A stretch of 64,000 nt of DNA from Haliotis asinina (lineage: Eukaryota; Mollusca; Gastropoda; Lepetellida; Haliotidae): contig NC_090292.1 in the NCBI RefSeq assembly GCF_037392515.1, positions 47,605,747-47,669,746 of the forward strand. Reading direction: 5' to 3'. The translations under genes and the position numbers were made by a program. This document shows, one piece after another, positions 47,301 through 55,894 of the stretch. The notes beneath the pieces are model-generated. The model worked only from the letters and a program-made list of their open reading frames with translations, searched no databases and was not told the origin of the DNA. How positions within the stretch are numbered: position 1 is the first letter of the stretch; each line of letters starts with the position of its first letter.

Positions 47301-50300
47301 CAGGCTGTCAACAGCCGTTCCATGTACACACGGGTGTGGAATATAGACTGCAATATAAACCTTATCCTGCCGATTTTCCGAGCTCAGAAAGCTGAACACA
47401 TCATACCCTGTTCCGCACAAAATGTCACCTACTTGAAAATATCTGCACAACATATTAAACATAACTCATGAGGATAAAATCGCAATACAATTGTGGTCAG
47501 TTTTAAAGACTATACCAAACTTACATTATTTCATCCAATCACATCTGTTCAGATGTTTACAAACGCTACTCGCTCAGGATTCGTATTTCGCGTAGTGAAA
47601 CCTATTGGACAGTCCTACACAAAATCAGATGATTCTGGTTTATTTGTGGGATAAACATCATGTGCTGGCCAATATCCGGTTTTCATTGAGCATTTGAAGC
47701 ACGGGGATTCATCTGAAAGAGACGGCCAATGGTCAATAACACCCATAACGCCCGAAAATTGGTCAACACACGATGTTCATGGACAGTGTAAACACAAAGG
47801 TAAACCGAACGGCCCATGGGAGTTTTACTGTTTCCTCTCATTTACATATGTGTGGGTACAGCAGTGAAGTGTCATCAGCTGGACGTTTCAGGTGGTGCAA
47901 TGGTAGCATCTGGACCTGCCCATGTGTGTCGTCATTCCGACTTTACGTCACAATATGATTTGAATGACGTCACCACTGTTGACAACGCAACCATACAAAT
48001 GTGGTGTGCGGTATGTCTACGTATCAATATGCAGAGAAAGGTCATGGAATCGAATACCAAAACGTAGCGTTTTTTGCAACCAATCAGATTAAAGCTCATC
48101 ATGACATTTGGCTTACAGCATTAACGCAAAGTGACAACAATGGCCCGGGGACTTCTTAGAATAATCATACATTCTTGGAGAAAACATTCTGAAATAAGCA
48201 GAAAAGATAGTAAAAACACCGATGAAATAAAAAAATCACAGATACAATGCTCATTTCATACATGATCTCTGCATTATGGTAGTCTACAGAAACTACAGTT
48301 CATCATGAGTTTCAAAATAACTCTACGTTAATTAGAAATTCTCCAACTACAGGCACGTATATTCCACGGACTTAAAATATTCTTCTAGTTACACTTCCCA
48401 GACAAGGCTACAATCTCCAATGCCAGGTGCTTTTTCTTTGGTTGCTGAAAACATATTCTACCCCAGATCTTCATGGGTCTTCTCCGTACAAGCGGAATTG
48501 TAGAGACCCTGATCCTAGTCACGATAAACAGAACTTCCTGGGCAACAAACCATGCTCACAAAGAATACTAAAATTAGATATAAACGGTATAATAGTCATC
48601 GTTGCTTTCTGAAATAAGAATGAACCCAATGAACAATAAATGTAACCTGTTCACACCAAATATATCTCTTATTACGCTTATTGTGGTTTTTTTCCAGATC
48701 TTTCTGTATAAATCTAGCAAAGGTTTCCACATGACATACCGAATGCCACATGTATATTGTATATTGTATTACCTGGAGCATTGTTGCACGATGAATAGCA
48801 CTGAGAGACAACAGTTATGGAACTCATTGCCATCGACACAAAGAAGCATAGCTCTCCCCTTAAAACCCACCGCTACTGATCACTCTCTCACAAGACCTTT
48901 ATCAGTGTGCATACATGTGGGAATGGACTAGTTTTTATCCCCCCGGCATGTGATGTGGGGAGATATAGTTGACGCCTCGTCTGTCTATCCGTATTTCCGT
49001 CCGTCCGTATTCATCTTTTTTTCCGGAGCATAACTCAGAAACCGTTCAATATTTTAGACCAAAGTTGACAGATATAATAATCTCAACCTATGGTTGTGCC
49101 TTTTGCTATTTCCAGCTTTTTGGCATTATTATTATTATTTTATTATTATTATTATTATTTGTTTTGTTTTTCCATGGAACATTTTGGTGTTAGACTAATG
49201 GTGTGGTGGGCTTCGTTTCCGGAGCAGAGCTGAAAAACCGTTCAACATTTATTGTGCATAACTTGGTGCCTTTTGCTGTTTTGTTTTTTTCATTTATTTT
49301 TCCCGTTTCCAAACAATTCTGACTTAGTCTGAAACTGAAGGGACGGACTTCGTTTCTAGAGCACAACTCGAAAACCATTTCATATCCTTCAACAGCTCGT
49401 GGCTGATATAAGAGACAGATCTTGAAGTGGTGCCTTTTGCTGTTTACAGATACATGGCAAATTATATTTTGCATGACTTCCATGGAAACGATTCAAACTT
49501 AAACTAAGAAAACATCAAGTACTTCTCAGATAATTTGTCCCTTCAAATATTTCTGGGTCGGGGGATATGTCATCGTCTCATGACTCTTGTTGATTTGGTT
49601 AGACGCCAGTGAACACCTGTCGACACTAAGAACGCAGGAAAACAGTTGTGATTATTAAACGTCCTCTCTAGCTTTATATCATACTCCCTGTGTTTTTTTT
49701 CTTTCAGTGGTCACGAAGAAAGTGAGTATCACGTGCACCCGTTTCGTAAAATTGTACATCATATTCTATTAAGCTAATACTGATAAAATTTAAAAGCAAA
49801 GCAAGGCTGTAAGCAAGATGTCAATATCATGGTTGTATGTGTCGTGAGGACCCACTGTAGAATGTTTGCAAGTCATAATCTCACTTAAATGTAAACGTTT
49901 CCATGGCGATTCCATCCAGGCAGTGGTGACATTGTATCACTTGTTACACTGCCGTCCTTGTGTCCATGTTAGCTCGACGTATCTTGGGCATCATCTTCAT
50001 GCATATTTTCACAATTTCACATGTAAACATTTATGGTCTTTATAGTGACTCTGCTGAGGAGCCCAGGTAAAGGTGGTGGTAAGTATGCCATATTTCTAGC
50101 AACGTGTCATTTAATGACAGTTTCTGGCAAGTTCCCTTTAAAAAGTTACCGTGTTGTGTTTCTTAAATAATTACACAGATCGATGTTCGTGATGTTGATC
50201 GCCTGATTTCATAATCCAGACCACTGACACATAGTCGAAATGTTGCTTAGTCTTAAACAACAACCAAACAAGCTAATCTGAAAAATAGGACAACCACTTG

Positions 50301-53300
50301 TTGCAATGAGCAACTAACGGGATCATTTGGGTGATTTAGTCAGCCTGTCCCAACTGTGTAAGTCGACGCTCCTGCCAGATGTCGTTTGGTTAATGCATGA
50401 AACGTTTAGAAGCACAACACACCAATGTTACCTCTACTTTCGCGTCAGTCATTTCATTTGTTTGATGATCACTGTGTAGAAGGTACCTCCATTACCATAT
50501 AATGGTATGACCGCCTGTTCAATACCAGATGACATGATCCTCTGTTCAATACCTGATGACAGCTGTATCAGTACACAAGTTGTATTTTCACATGACGCCG
50601 TTCAGCCTCTGACAGACGTTGTAACAATTTAAACTTTGTATGTTCAAATGTGTATTTTCTATCTGGCATTAGTTGTATCAATACAATGGTTGTATATTGA
50701 AAGATGTTTCAATGTACACTGTAGCGCTAAGGATACGTTGATGTTGTTGGAACTTGTACTTTTCTCTTCAGAACCTTCTGCCATGGGAAGACGTGCAGAC
50801 ATCCACAGTATGTATACCTTTTCTAGAATGAAATCACTGCAACGTTTTCTGCAATATCTTTAACCTAAGGTGCGATAGCATTGCTTAGCCTTCACCAAAT
50901 CAATTAGCAACATGGGCACTGATGCACCGGGTCAACTGTTACAAACTTAACCCCATACAACAACGTAGTTGGAGGCCAGAAAAGGCTCATCTGGTGATGC
51001 AATGTACGCTGTATTCTGTTACAGACTGACGCCTATACAGCAACTCAGTTGGACACTAGGGAAGGCTCTAATAGTCTTCTGATTTACCCTGTAACCTGTT
51101 ACAGACTGACGCCTATACAGCAACTCAGTTGGACACTATGGAAGGCTCTAATAGTCTTCTGATTTACCCTGTAACCTGTTACAGACTGACGCATATACAG
51201 CAACTCAGTTGGACACTAGGGAAGGCTCTAATGGTCTTCTGATTTACCCTGTAACATGTTACAGACTGACGCCTATACAACAACTCAGTTGGATACTAGG
51301 GAAGGCTCTAGTGGTCTTCTGATTTACCCTGTAACCTGTTATAGACTAAAGTATACACAAAACTAAATCTGATATACCTACTTTGTGTTAAGGCAAGGAA
51401 AGTTGATCAGCTTGATGATAAGGAGGGGTTCATTGCTAGACGTGAGTTACACTCAGGGTTTACTTGTAGACACAAAAGAAGTGGACGACTCACCTGACAC
51501 TGTGAATGTACTGAGGAGAGTGCCATCTGACAATGCTGGAATCATGAGCCCAGGTGAGATTTAATTATTTATTTATTTTTATTTTGGCTGCTTTTTTAGG
51601 GGGATGGGGGTTGTGGGATTTATTTTTTATGCTGATGTTTTGGTAATACCTGCCAGTCACATATTATTGTAAGACCCCGGGTCATTAGTAACCCATTCTC
51701 GTCGTCAGAAGTGACCAATGGGATCGCGCGGTCAGGCTGGCTGACTTGCCACATGTTATCGGTTCCCAATTCCCTGAGTCAAGGACTCATGCTGTTGATG
51801 AATGGACTATTATTTACAGACCGCTGACCTATAGCTGCAATATTGCTGAGTGCGGCGTTAATTCCTACAAATATTTCATGGAAAACAAGATCTAAACATG
51901 AAAACACTTTCTGTAGTTGCCATGAGAGCGTGGCTGTATCATCCCTTGTGTCATTGCCTGACTGTAGATATTCAGGCCTTGGTTAACTGTTTCCAAATTC
52001 ACCTTTGGACGGAAAGTATCAATTTATTCCAAGCGCATATGTGTAATTCCTTAACGGCGAGGAGGCTTGTGACAAAAATCAGAGCATTATTTGCATGACA
52101 TCATGGTGTCACCGATTATACGAAACAAACTTAACTCATGGAATAATAATGATATTATTCAACAGATGCAGTGGACAGAGAAATAGCCAAAATTACAGAC
52201 GTCTTCGTAGAGGCCTCCAGCTACAAGAAGGTCAAGGACATTCTGGAGCAACACGGTCATGTGACAATGTCGGGTGCGGCAGGTGGGGGAAAGACTTCTA
52301 TCGCCCTCATGTTAGGGTCACATTATCAACAACGTGGATTTCAACTGGTTGTTGTTGTAGACGTTTGCAATTTCAAGTTATCAGATTACACTGATCTTGG
52401 AAAGGGTGTGTGTTTAATATTTCGTGATGTATTCAGGAGGCTAGACTTCTCCAGAGATTTATGTCAGTTCAGGGACGTTCTCCGGGAACTTTGGAGACAT
52501 CTCCACGGATCCAGGAAAGGGTCGGATACAGGGGAGGAGCCACGACGCAAGGTTTATGCTATATTTACAACAAACATGGATTACGTTGAAACTGGAATAT
52601 CACAACTTGAGGAGCTGGAAGACATCTTCTTCAAGGGCCCTTCATTCCTAGACGTGACAGACCTGAGGTTAACAGCAGAGGAGAAGAAGGGCATATTTCT
52701 CCAGCATTGCAAGAATATTAAGATACAGTTAAACATGATTTGTCAATATGAACAGTCAATCCTAGGCTTTCCTCAAGCGTGTAAACTCTTTGTCGAATTT
52801 CCAAACTTCCAAAAGTATTCGGAACGATTTTTCCAGGCACCATTCCGTTATCTTAGGGAAGAGCTTCTCGAAATTCTTCGAGGTCTTGATGATAAGGCTG
52901 CTGCCTTTGTTGTGATGTTTCTTTATGACGGTGACCTCAACCTTCACCAAGTAGAACGTAAATCAGACAACACAATGCTGGAGTCCATCTTTACAACGAT
53001 AGAGGACGTTGTACAGATATCATCCAGAACAGCTGTTGCAATGGCAGTCAGACAATTCCGGGGCACCTTCTTTACCAATGGAGATAGAACAGGTTTTTCA
53101 CATCGTTCCATATATAACGCGTGCGCCTGTGCACTGTTCGACGTCAATCCATCCTTTGCTCTGAAGCACTGCCGGACCCAGTTCATCCATGAACACGTGC
53201 AAGGTCAACAAGGGGACACAACTCTCGTCAACAAATACGAGCCACGTGTGTATCTGTCAGATGTTTACACTGACGTCCTGGAAGTCAGATTGTCTGGTAT

Positions 53301-55696
53301 ATAGTTTCCACTATTATTTATGAAGAGTGTGTGAGTGGGTGAGTTGGTTTTACGACACTGTAAGCAATATTTCAGCCGTATCACGCGGGGAACACCGGAA
53401 ATGGGCTTCACACATTGTACCCGTATGGGGAATCGAACCTGGTGTGACGAGCAAATGATTTAACCACTAGGCTACCTCACCATTCCTATGTATGACGAAA
53501 AGTAATGCAAATTCTTTACGCATTTACTGTATTTTACTGAAAAATCTCTAAAAGCTCATGGAAAAAAATTAAAGTTAAAAACACATCATCTTATTTCACC
53601 TGTTTCATCCAATGCCACGGTGATTTGTGTAATGTCGACACTGAGATATCAGTGGTCCGTCCATGCAGTGATGGCTGTGTATAGTGTATGCTAAAGTCTC
53701 ATGTGCCATGTTGTGGAGACTGGTTGTACTAAGGCATGGTATGAATAAACATTAAGAATGAAACCCGTAGACAAAGTGCTTCAGCATGTTTAAAGAATAT
53801 GCCAGTTTTTAAAATTAAACTATTCTTGTTTCCCCAATAGTATTAAGGAAATTAATCACAGTTTTTTAATGCTTATATATTTTTTTTTTATCAGAATTAG
53901 ATGAAAGGGAATCTTCAAGGGCGGGAAGGTCATCGAAAGGAGTCTGCAACTCTGGTGTGTTAAGCCAAGGTAAATATGTAGGGATTCATCAGTGGAAAAG
54001 CATCTAATTTCCTTATTTTTGGTGTTTAACTTTGGTGAAAATGGAATCTGTTGTAGCTGAATTCTGTGTTTTCCATACTCTCTTGTATGTTCTCCTTGTA
54101 TACATTTACAACATTCGACCCTCTTGTATATATTTAACAGATATCAATTTGAAGATTTAAAATTAAAAGATTTGAAGAAAAAAGTTGACCACAGAATTCA
54201 CATACATTTTAAACATGTACTGTCTGTCATCGAACGAAAGTATCTAGGACTGAGAGTTTCTAGGACTTAAGTCCTGCGCCACAACGAAACACATGTGGGA
54301 TAAAGTCATGTGACTGTAACCTCCTAGCGCCTAACAGGCAGTTTTGATTATCTGAGATAATAGTAACACACAGATTGTTTGGGCGCATTGAGTGGACATT
54401 GTGCATGGAGAAATGAGCATGACAACTGGAGTGTCATTGTTATTACGGTCTGGGTGGAAGATTTGTTCACTGCTAGGTGTGTTGATGAAATGTGGCGTAT
54501 ATTTTTCATTACCTTCAAATTAATTGACAGATGTATTGGACAATGAGCTGGCTGAAACGAAGAAGCACTTCATTCAAACGTCCATCTACCAGAAGGTGCA
54601 AGAGGAACTGGAGAAGCACGGTCACGTGGCAATGTCTGGAGCAGCTGGCGGAGGGAAGACATCCATCGCCCTCATGTTAGGGTCACACTATCAACAAATG
54701 GGATTTCTACTCATATTTGTTGTTGACATTTGCAAATTCAACTTGTCTGATTACATTCATCGTGGAATGAATGTGTGTTTCATATTTCGTGATATTTTCA
54801 GGACGCTACACGTTTCAAAACAACCCGTCATCAAGAACTTTCTTGTGGAACTTCATCAATATTTTGTGAACTTCCCAGCTTTGCCTGATAGGAAACGTAG
54901 AACACCATCATTAAAGAAAAAGCAGGAGACTGTCTACGCCATTTTCACTTCAAACAGCCCTGGTGTTACAAGTGGAATAGCACAGCTTGAGGAACAGGAA
55001 AGTTATTTCTTCAAAGGGTCTTCAGTGGTTGACTTCACAAACACGTCACACTGTCAATACACCAGAGAAGACAAGAGGAACATCTTCATGAATCATTGTA
55101 AACATGACCAAACATCCCTAAATGTAGAGTCAGTCTGCAGCTATGGTGACTCCTCCCTTGGTTTCCCTCAAACATGCAAACTCTTTTTTGGATATCCGAA
55201 TTTTCAGCAGCATGGTGAAGAGTTTTACCAGACTCCCTTCTTTTACTTGAGAGAGGAACTTCTTTCAATAATTCGTCAAATGAATGGGCAATCGGCTGCC
55301 TTCATACTGATGTTCATGTGTTCAGATAAACTCAACCTGAGAGAGTTAGAGACTTCTGAGAATCCAGTAATTGAAGATCTGCTGATGACAGTGAATAGTG
55401 TTGTTCAAGTGAAGTCACGGACAGCTGTAGCCATGTCCATCAGAATGTTCCGTGGCACATTCTTCACAAAAGGAGACATCACGGGATTTTCACATCCTAC
55501 AATATACGATGGCTGTGCTAATGCCCTGTTCGATTTCAACCCATCCTTTGCCTTGGAATGTTGTCATATTCAGTTCCTTCGTGATCATGTTCAAGTCTGC
55601 CAAGGAGATAATACAAAGGTGGACCCATACAGCCCATCGATCATCCTGTCGCATGTATATGCTGAGGCGCACGCCAGCCGACTGGCTACCAAGTGA
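33661..55696 (+). CDS. Gene 2: EGF-transmembrane-STAND NTPase receptor with two alternative NTPase ends
   Basis: Common exons: 33661-33697 (ATG), 35886-36176, 43274-43400, 49708-49721, 50046-50078, 50772-50807, 51398-51553. End A adds 52166-53304 (610 residues). End B adds 53895-53969 and 54531-55696 (644 residues). All sites are GT/AG, every phase matches and both totals are exact codon multiples. Order: signal peptide MVMECETVLFLSVLTVQG, EGF-like repeats (~13-109), transmembrane helix (~129-151), ~80-residue linker, then a P-loop NTPase with GAAGGGKTS. The NTPase resembles nSTAND3: Walker A, then FPQACKLF...FF..PF and a helical C-terminus. STAND proteins are nucleotide switches in immunity and cell death. 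Here the switch would lie under the membrane beneath an EGF ectodomain; a role in sensing or clearance is inference. Additional exons in unread introns are possible. Confidence 0.75.
33740..34010 (+). repeat. Degenerate 'acatttaacatacatgtata' repeats
   Basis: AT-rich imperfect tandem units in intron 1 of gene 2. Confidence 0.6.
34011..34420. other. Gene 2 intron 1, no feature recognised
   Basis: Intronic sequence without a repeat or exon that I can support. Confidence 0.35.
34421..34700 (-). mobile_element. SINE-2-like element, near full length
   Basis: On the minus strand it runs from the CGACTAACGGGATC-like block through GATCACTGGATTGTCTGGTC to AGCTGGAATATTGCTGAG, GCGTAAAACTAA and an (ACTC)n tail, which appears as GTGAGTGAGTGA at the left edge. 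The tail resembles that of the LINE. Confidence 0.75.
34701..35624. other. Gene 2 intron 1, no feature recognised
   Basis: Intronic sequence without a repeat or exon that I can support. Confidence 0.35.
35625..35681. repeat. Foldback sequence in intron 1 of gene 2
   Basis: ACCCTCGAGGTTT and its reverse complement (35669-35681) flank a loop that itself contains CGCCCTTCGGGCTCG. Possibly the core of a small foldback element. Confidence 0.6.
35886..36176 (+). CDS. Gene 2 exon 2, EGF-like repeats
   Basis: Acceptor GTTTCAG, donor AAAC|GTAAGT, phase 1-1, 97 codons. It contains CEWGTYGSYCNLTCPLNC, then CIAGWYGDMCNTHC and CNRRNGQCFLGCKD: two to three EGF-like units of the kind seen in gene 1. Confidence 0.85.
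36240..41925 (+). repeat. 53-bp satellite array, about 107 units, intron 2 of gene 2
   Basis: Unit pattern: GACTATTGCCTATATTCGCT, ACTACATAA, then GACTATGTTGTCTTCAGTGT and AAGG. Main variants are TTGCC...TTCGCTAC versus TTACC...TTGGCGAC, and GGCTATGCTG...AAGGCTC. They are interspersed in recurring blocks, so expansion worked on multi-unit segments. No long open frame. Nearly every unit keeps TTGTCTTCAG followed by TGTAAGG. Confidence 0.98.
41926..42369. other. Intron 2 of gene 2, no feature recognised
   Basis: Unique AT-rich sequence right of the satellite. A short open frame at 42065 has no support. Confidence 0.4.
42370..42790 (+). repeat. Degenerate ~95-bp repeats
   Basis: Imperfect units around 'tcctctataaggcaatataa' and 'ggctatgtattctgctgtat', possibly an old relative of the neighbouring 53-bp satellite. 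Confidence 0.6.
43058..43238 (+). mobile_element. tRNA-derived SINE
   Basis: A tRNA-like head with TGGTTAAAGCATCCGC (A-box area) and GGTTTCAATTCC (B box), then a body ending in ATTGCTGGAATATTTC and ACTC units. It sits 36 bp upstream of the gene 2 transmembrane exon. Confidence 0.7.
43274..43400 (+). CDS. Gene 2 exon 3, transmembrane segment
   Basis: Acceptor TTCTGTTAAG, donor ATAAG|GTAAAG, phase 1 in and 2 out, exactly as in gene 1 exon 3. A polar juxtamembrane stretch (QQAPPDGHTGEKTGSD) is followed by ILVPVVFIIAVAAAVVVAVI. Confidence 0.82.
43480..44000 (+). repeat. 48-bp minisatellite
   Basis: About 11 units around CCCAGTAAACAACAGTATGG and AACACCAAGCATATTGTAC in the intron after the transmembrane exon. 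Open frames on both strands are due to the period. Confidence 0.9.
44218..44355 (+). repeat. (TATG)n and (ATCT)n microsatellites
   Basis: Two adjacent tetranucleotide arrays with a degenerate GT-rich centre. Confidence 0.93.
44390..44775 (-). mobile_element. LINE fragment, L2/CR1-like ORF2 C-terminus
   Basis: Minus-strand reading LHRLASSNLTDLIHVCKPTR then SEGQQFSVSPQT resembles the C-terminal '...LAPSYLSDLL...LRSS...L..P' signature of L2/CR1-type LINEs. It continues after a frameshift with IRSVLSFEHYK. Old and short. Confidence 0.55.
44826..45062 (+). mobile_element. SINE-2-like element
   Basis: Contains CCCATGCTTCTCGTAA, GCGATTAACGGGATCC, CACATGTCATCGTATCCC, then ATGTTGCTGAGTGCGGCG and TAAAACTAAAATCACT. 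Confidence 0.75.
45233..46843 (-). mobile_element. Tc1-family DNA transposon, near complete
   Basis: TA target duplications (45231-45232, 46844-46845) flank ~26-bp terminal inverted repeats (CACCTGGAAATTAATCAAGC at the left; inverted with three to four mismatches at the right). The length of ~1.6 kb is normal for Tc1 elements. The single gene runs on the minus strand. It lies in an intron of gene 2. Confidence 0.92.
45553..46577 (-). pseudogene. Tc1 transposase with one frameshift
   Basis: Start at MARRKLSEATRWQIIGMRNA; the frame continues upstream but the homology does not. An N-terminal helix-turn-helix (NAGMSLRQIGTQIGRHHSII) is followed by GRPRKTT. The catalytic core has HFSDES, FMDDNARPH and, in another frame, SPDLNPIEHLWD, which together supply the D, D and E residues. 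A one-base loss near 45805 separates the frame ending HGLP from the one carrying the last catalytic Glu. Normal full length would be ~341 residues. It cuts and pastes the element at TA sites. Confidence 0.9.
46846..48937. other. Gene 2 intron, no feature recognised
   Basis: No exon fitting the phase-2 to phase-1 chain and no named repeat was seen in this 2.1 kb. Confidence 0.4.
48938..49570 (+). repeat. Interspersed element with three internal ~150-190-bp degenerate repeats
   Basis: The block 'tttccggagcataactcaga' / 'aaaccgttcaa' recurs near 49022, 49210 and 49352. The unit is bracketed by 'ccccccggcatgtgatgtgg' and 'gggtcgggggatatgtcatc'. Family unknown to me. Confidence 0.5.
49708..49721 (+). 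CDS. Gene 2 exon 4, 14-nt micro-exon
   Basis: TTTTTTTTCTTTCAG|TGGTCACGAAGAAA|GTGAGT: very strong sites on both sides. It encodes SGHEE plus one base and changes phase 2 to phase 1, exactly what is needed to connect the transmembrane exon to the phase-1 linker exons. Confidence 0.55.
50046..50078 (+). CDS. Gene 2 exon 5, linker
   Basis: 33 nt, phase 1-1, acceptor TCTTTATAG, donor GGTG|GTAAGT, reads MTLLRSPGKGG. An alternative donor 12 nt earlier (CCCAG|GTAAAG) would also keep frame. Confidence 0.5.
50150..50405 (+). mobile_element. Degraded SINE-2-like fragment
   Basis: Short blocks such as 'gcaactaacgggatcatttg' and 'gatgttgatcgcctgatt' match the SINE-2 family, but order and spacing are disturbed. 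Confidence 0.35.
50772..50807 (+). CDS. Gene 2 exon 6, linker
   Basis: 36 nt, phase 1-1, acceptor TTTCTCTTCAG, donor CACA|GTATGT, reads EPSAMGRRADIH. Basic residues. Confidence 0.5.
50941..51345 (+). repeat. 80-bp minisatellite
   Basis: Four clear units (starting near 51021, 51101, 51181, 51261) and a diverged one to the left, in the intron before exon 7 of gene 2. Confidence 0.92.
51398..51553 (+). CDS. Gene 2 exon 7, linker
   Basis: 156 nt, phase 1-1, open throughout. The acceptor GGCAAG|GA is the second AG after the tract; using the first AG (51391-51392) would give a stop in this phase. Reads through GSLLDVSYTQGLLVDTKEVD to IMSPG, donor CCAG|GTGAGA. Its phase fits both 52166 and 53895. 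Confidence 0.55.
51672..51862 (+). mobile_element. SINE-2-like element, divergent
   Basis: Contains GTAACCCATTCTCGTCGTCA, CACATGTTATCGGTTCCC and AGCTGCAATATTGCTGAGTG, then GCGGCGTTAA. The tail is eroded. Confidence 0.65.
52166..53304 (+). CDS. Gene 2 terminal exon A, STAND NTPase
   Basis: Acceptor ATTCAACAG, phase 1 in, stop at 53302-53304. Walker A G268-AAGGGK274-TS. The expected acidic Walker B reads VCLIFRDVF (313-321). The sensor-like strand reads KVYAIFTTN. nSTAND3-type GFPQACKLF (432-440), FFQAPF and a helical C-terminus with FSHRSIYNACACALF follow. Poly(A) signal at 53744. Confidence 0.88.
53327..53481 (-). mobile_element. tRNA-derived SINE in the 3' UTR of NTPase isoform A
   Basis: On the minus strand it starts GGTGAGGTAGCCTAGTGGTT (A-box area), has GGTTCGATTCC (B box), and ends CGGCTGAAATATTGC...GTCGTAAAACC plus ACTC units. 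This is the clearest SINE copy in the window. Confidence 0.82.
53744..53749 (+). other. Poly(A) signal after NTPase exon A
   Basis: AATAAA, 440 nt after the stop; the intervening 3' UTR contains a tRNA-type SINE. Confidence 0.55.
53895..53969 (+). CDS. Gene 2 optional linker exon before NTPase exon B
   Basis: 75 nt, phase 1-1, acceptor after a poly-T tract (TTTATCAG), donor CAAG|GTAAAT. Reads ELDERESSRAGRSSKGVCNS then GVLSQG. It can be included or skipped without changing frame. Confidence 0.6.
54531..55696 (+). CDS. Gene 2 terminal exon B, STAND NTPase
   Basis: Acceptor AATTGACAG, phase 1 in, stop at 55694-55696. It is collinear with exon A over its length, with roughly half the residues shared by eye: GAAGGGKTSIALMLGSHYQQ, VCFIFRDIF, VYAIFTSN, GFPQTCKLF, FRGTFFTKGD and FSHPTIYDGC. 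Exon B has a longer basic insert (PDRKRRTPSLKKK) before the sensor strand. Poly(A) signal at 55889. Confidence 0.88.
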
Positions 55697-55888
55697 AGCA
55701 CACACCCAAGAGTGATAGGGTAATCCTGAAGCATAAAGCTGTGCCACGACTACATCATATGTCCTGGACTTGATTTCAGCTGTTGATCGTTGTCGACAGA
55801 TGTCGATATTGGAACAGGAAATGTACATATATATACATGTTAGTAATCACACTCGTGTGTTTTGGGATGGTTAATATCCTGCATTAGG

Positions 55889-55894
55889 AATAAA
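55889..55894 (+). other. Poly(A) signal after NTPase exon B
   Basis: AATAAA, ~190 nt after the stop. Confidence 0.55.

Noticed and set aside
47147-47462. Two minus-strand open frames of 60-68 codons
   Set aside because: No domain, no splice-consistent chain and no neighbouring exons on that strand.
51393-51441. Shorter version of gene 2 exon 7 using the first AG and the donor GAC|GTGAGT
   Set aside because: In the phase dictated by upstream exons it hits a stop, and its exit would need an upstream exon in phase 0 that I cannot find. The 156-nt version fits on both sides.
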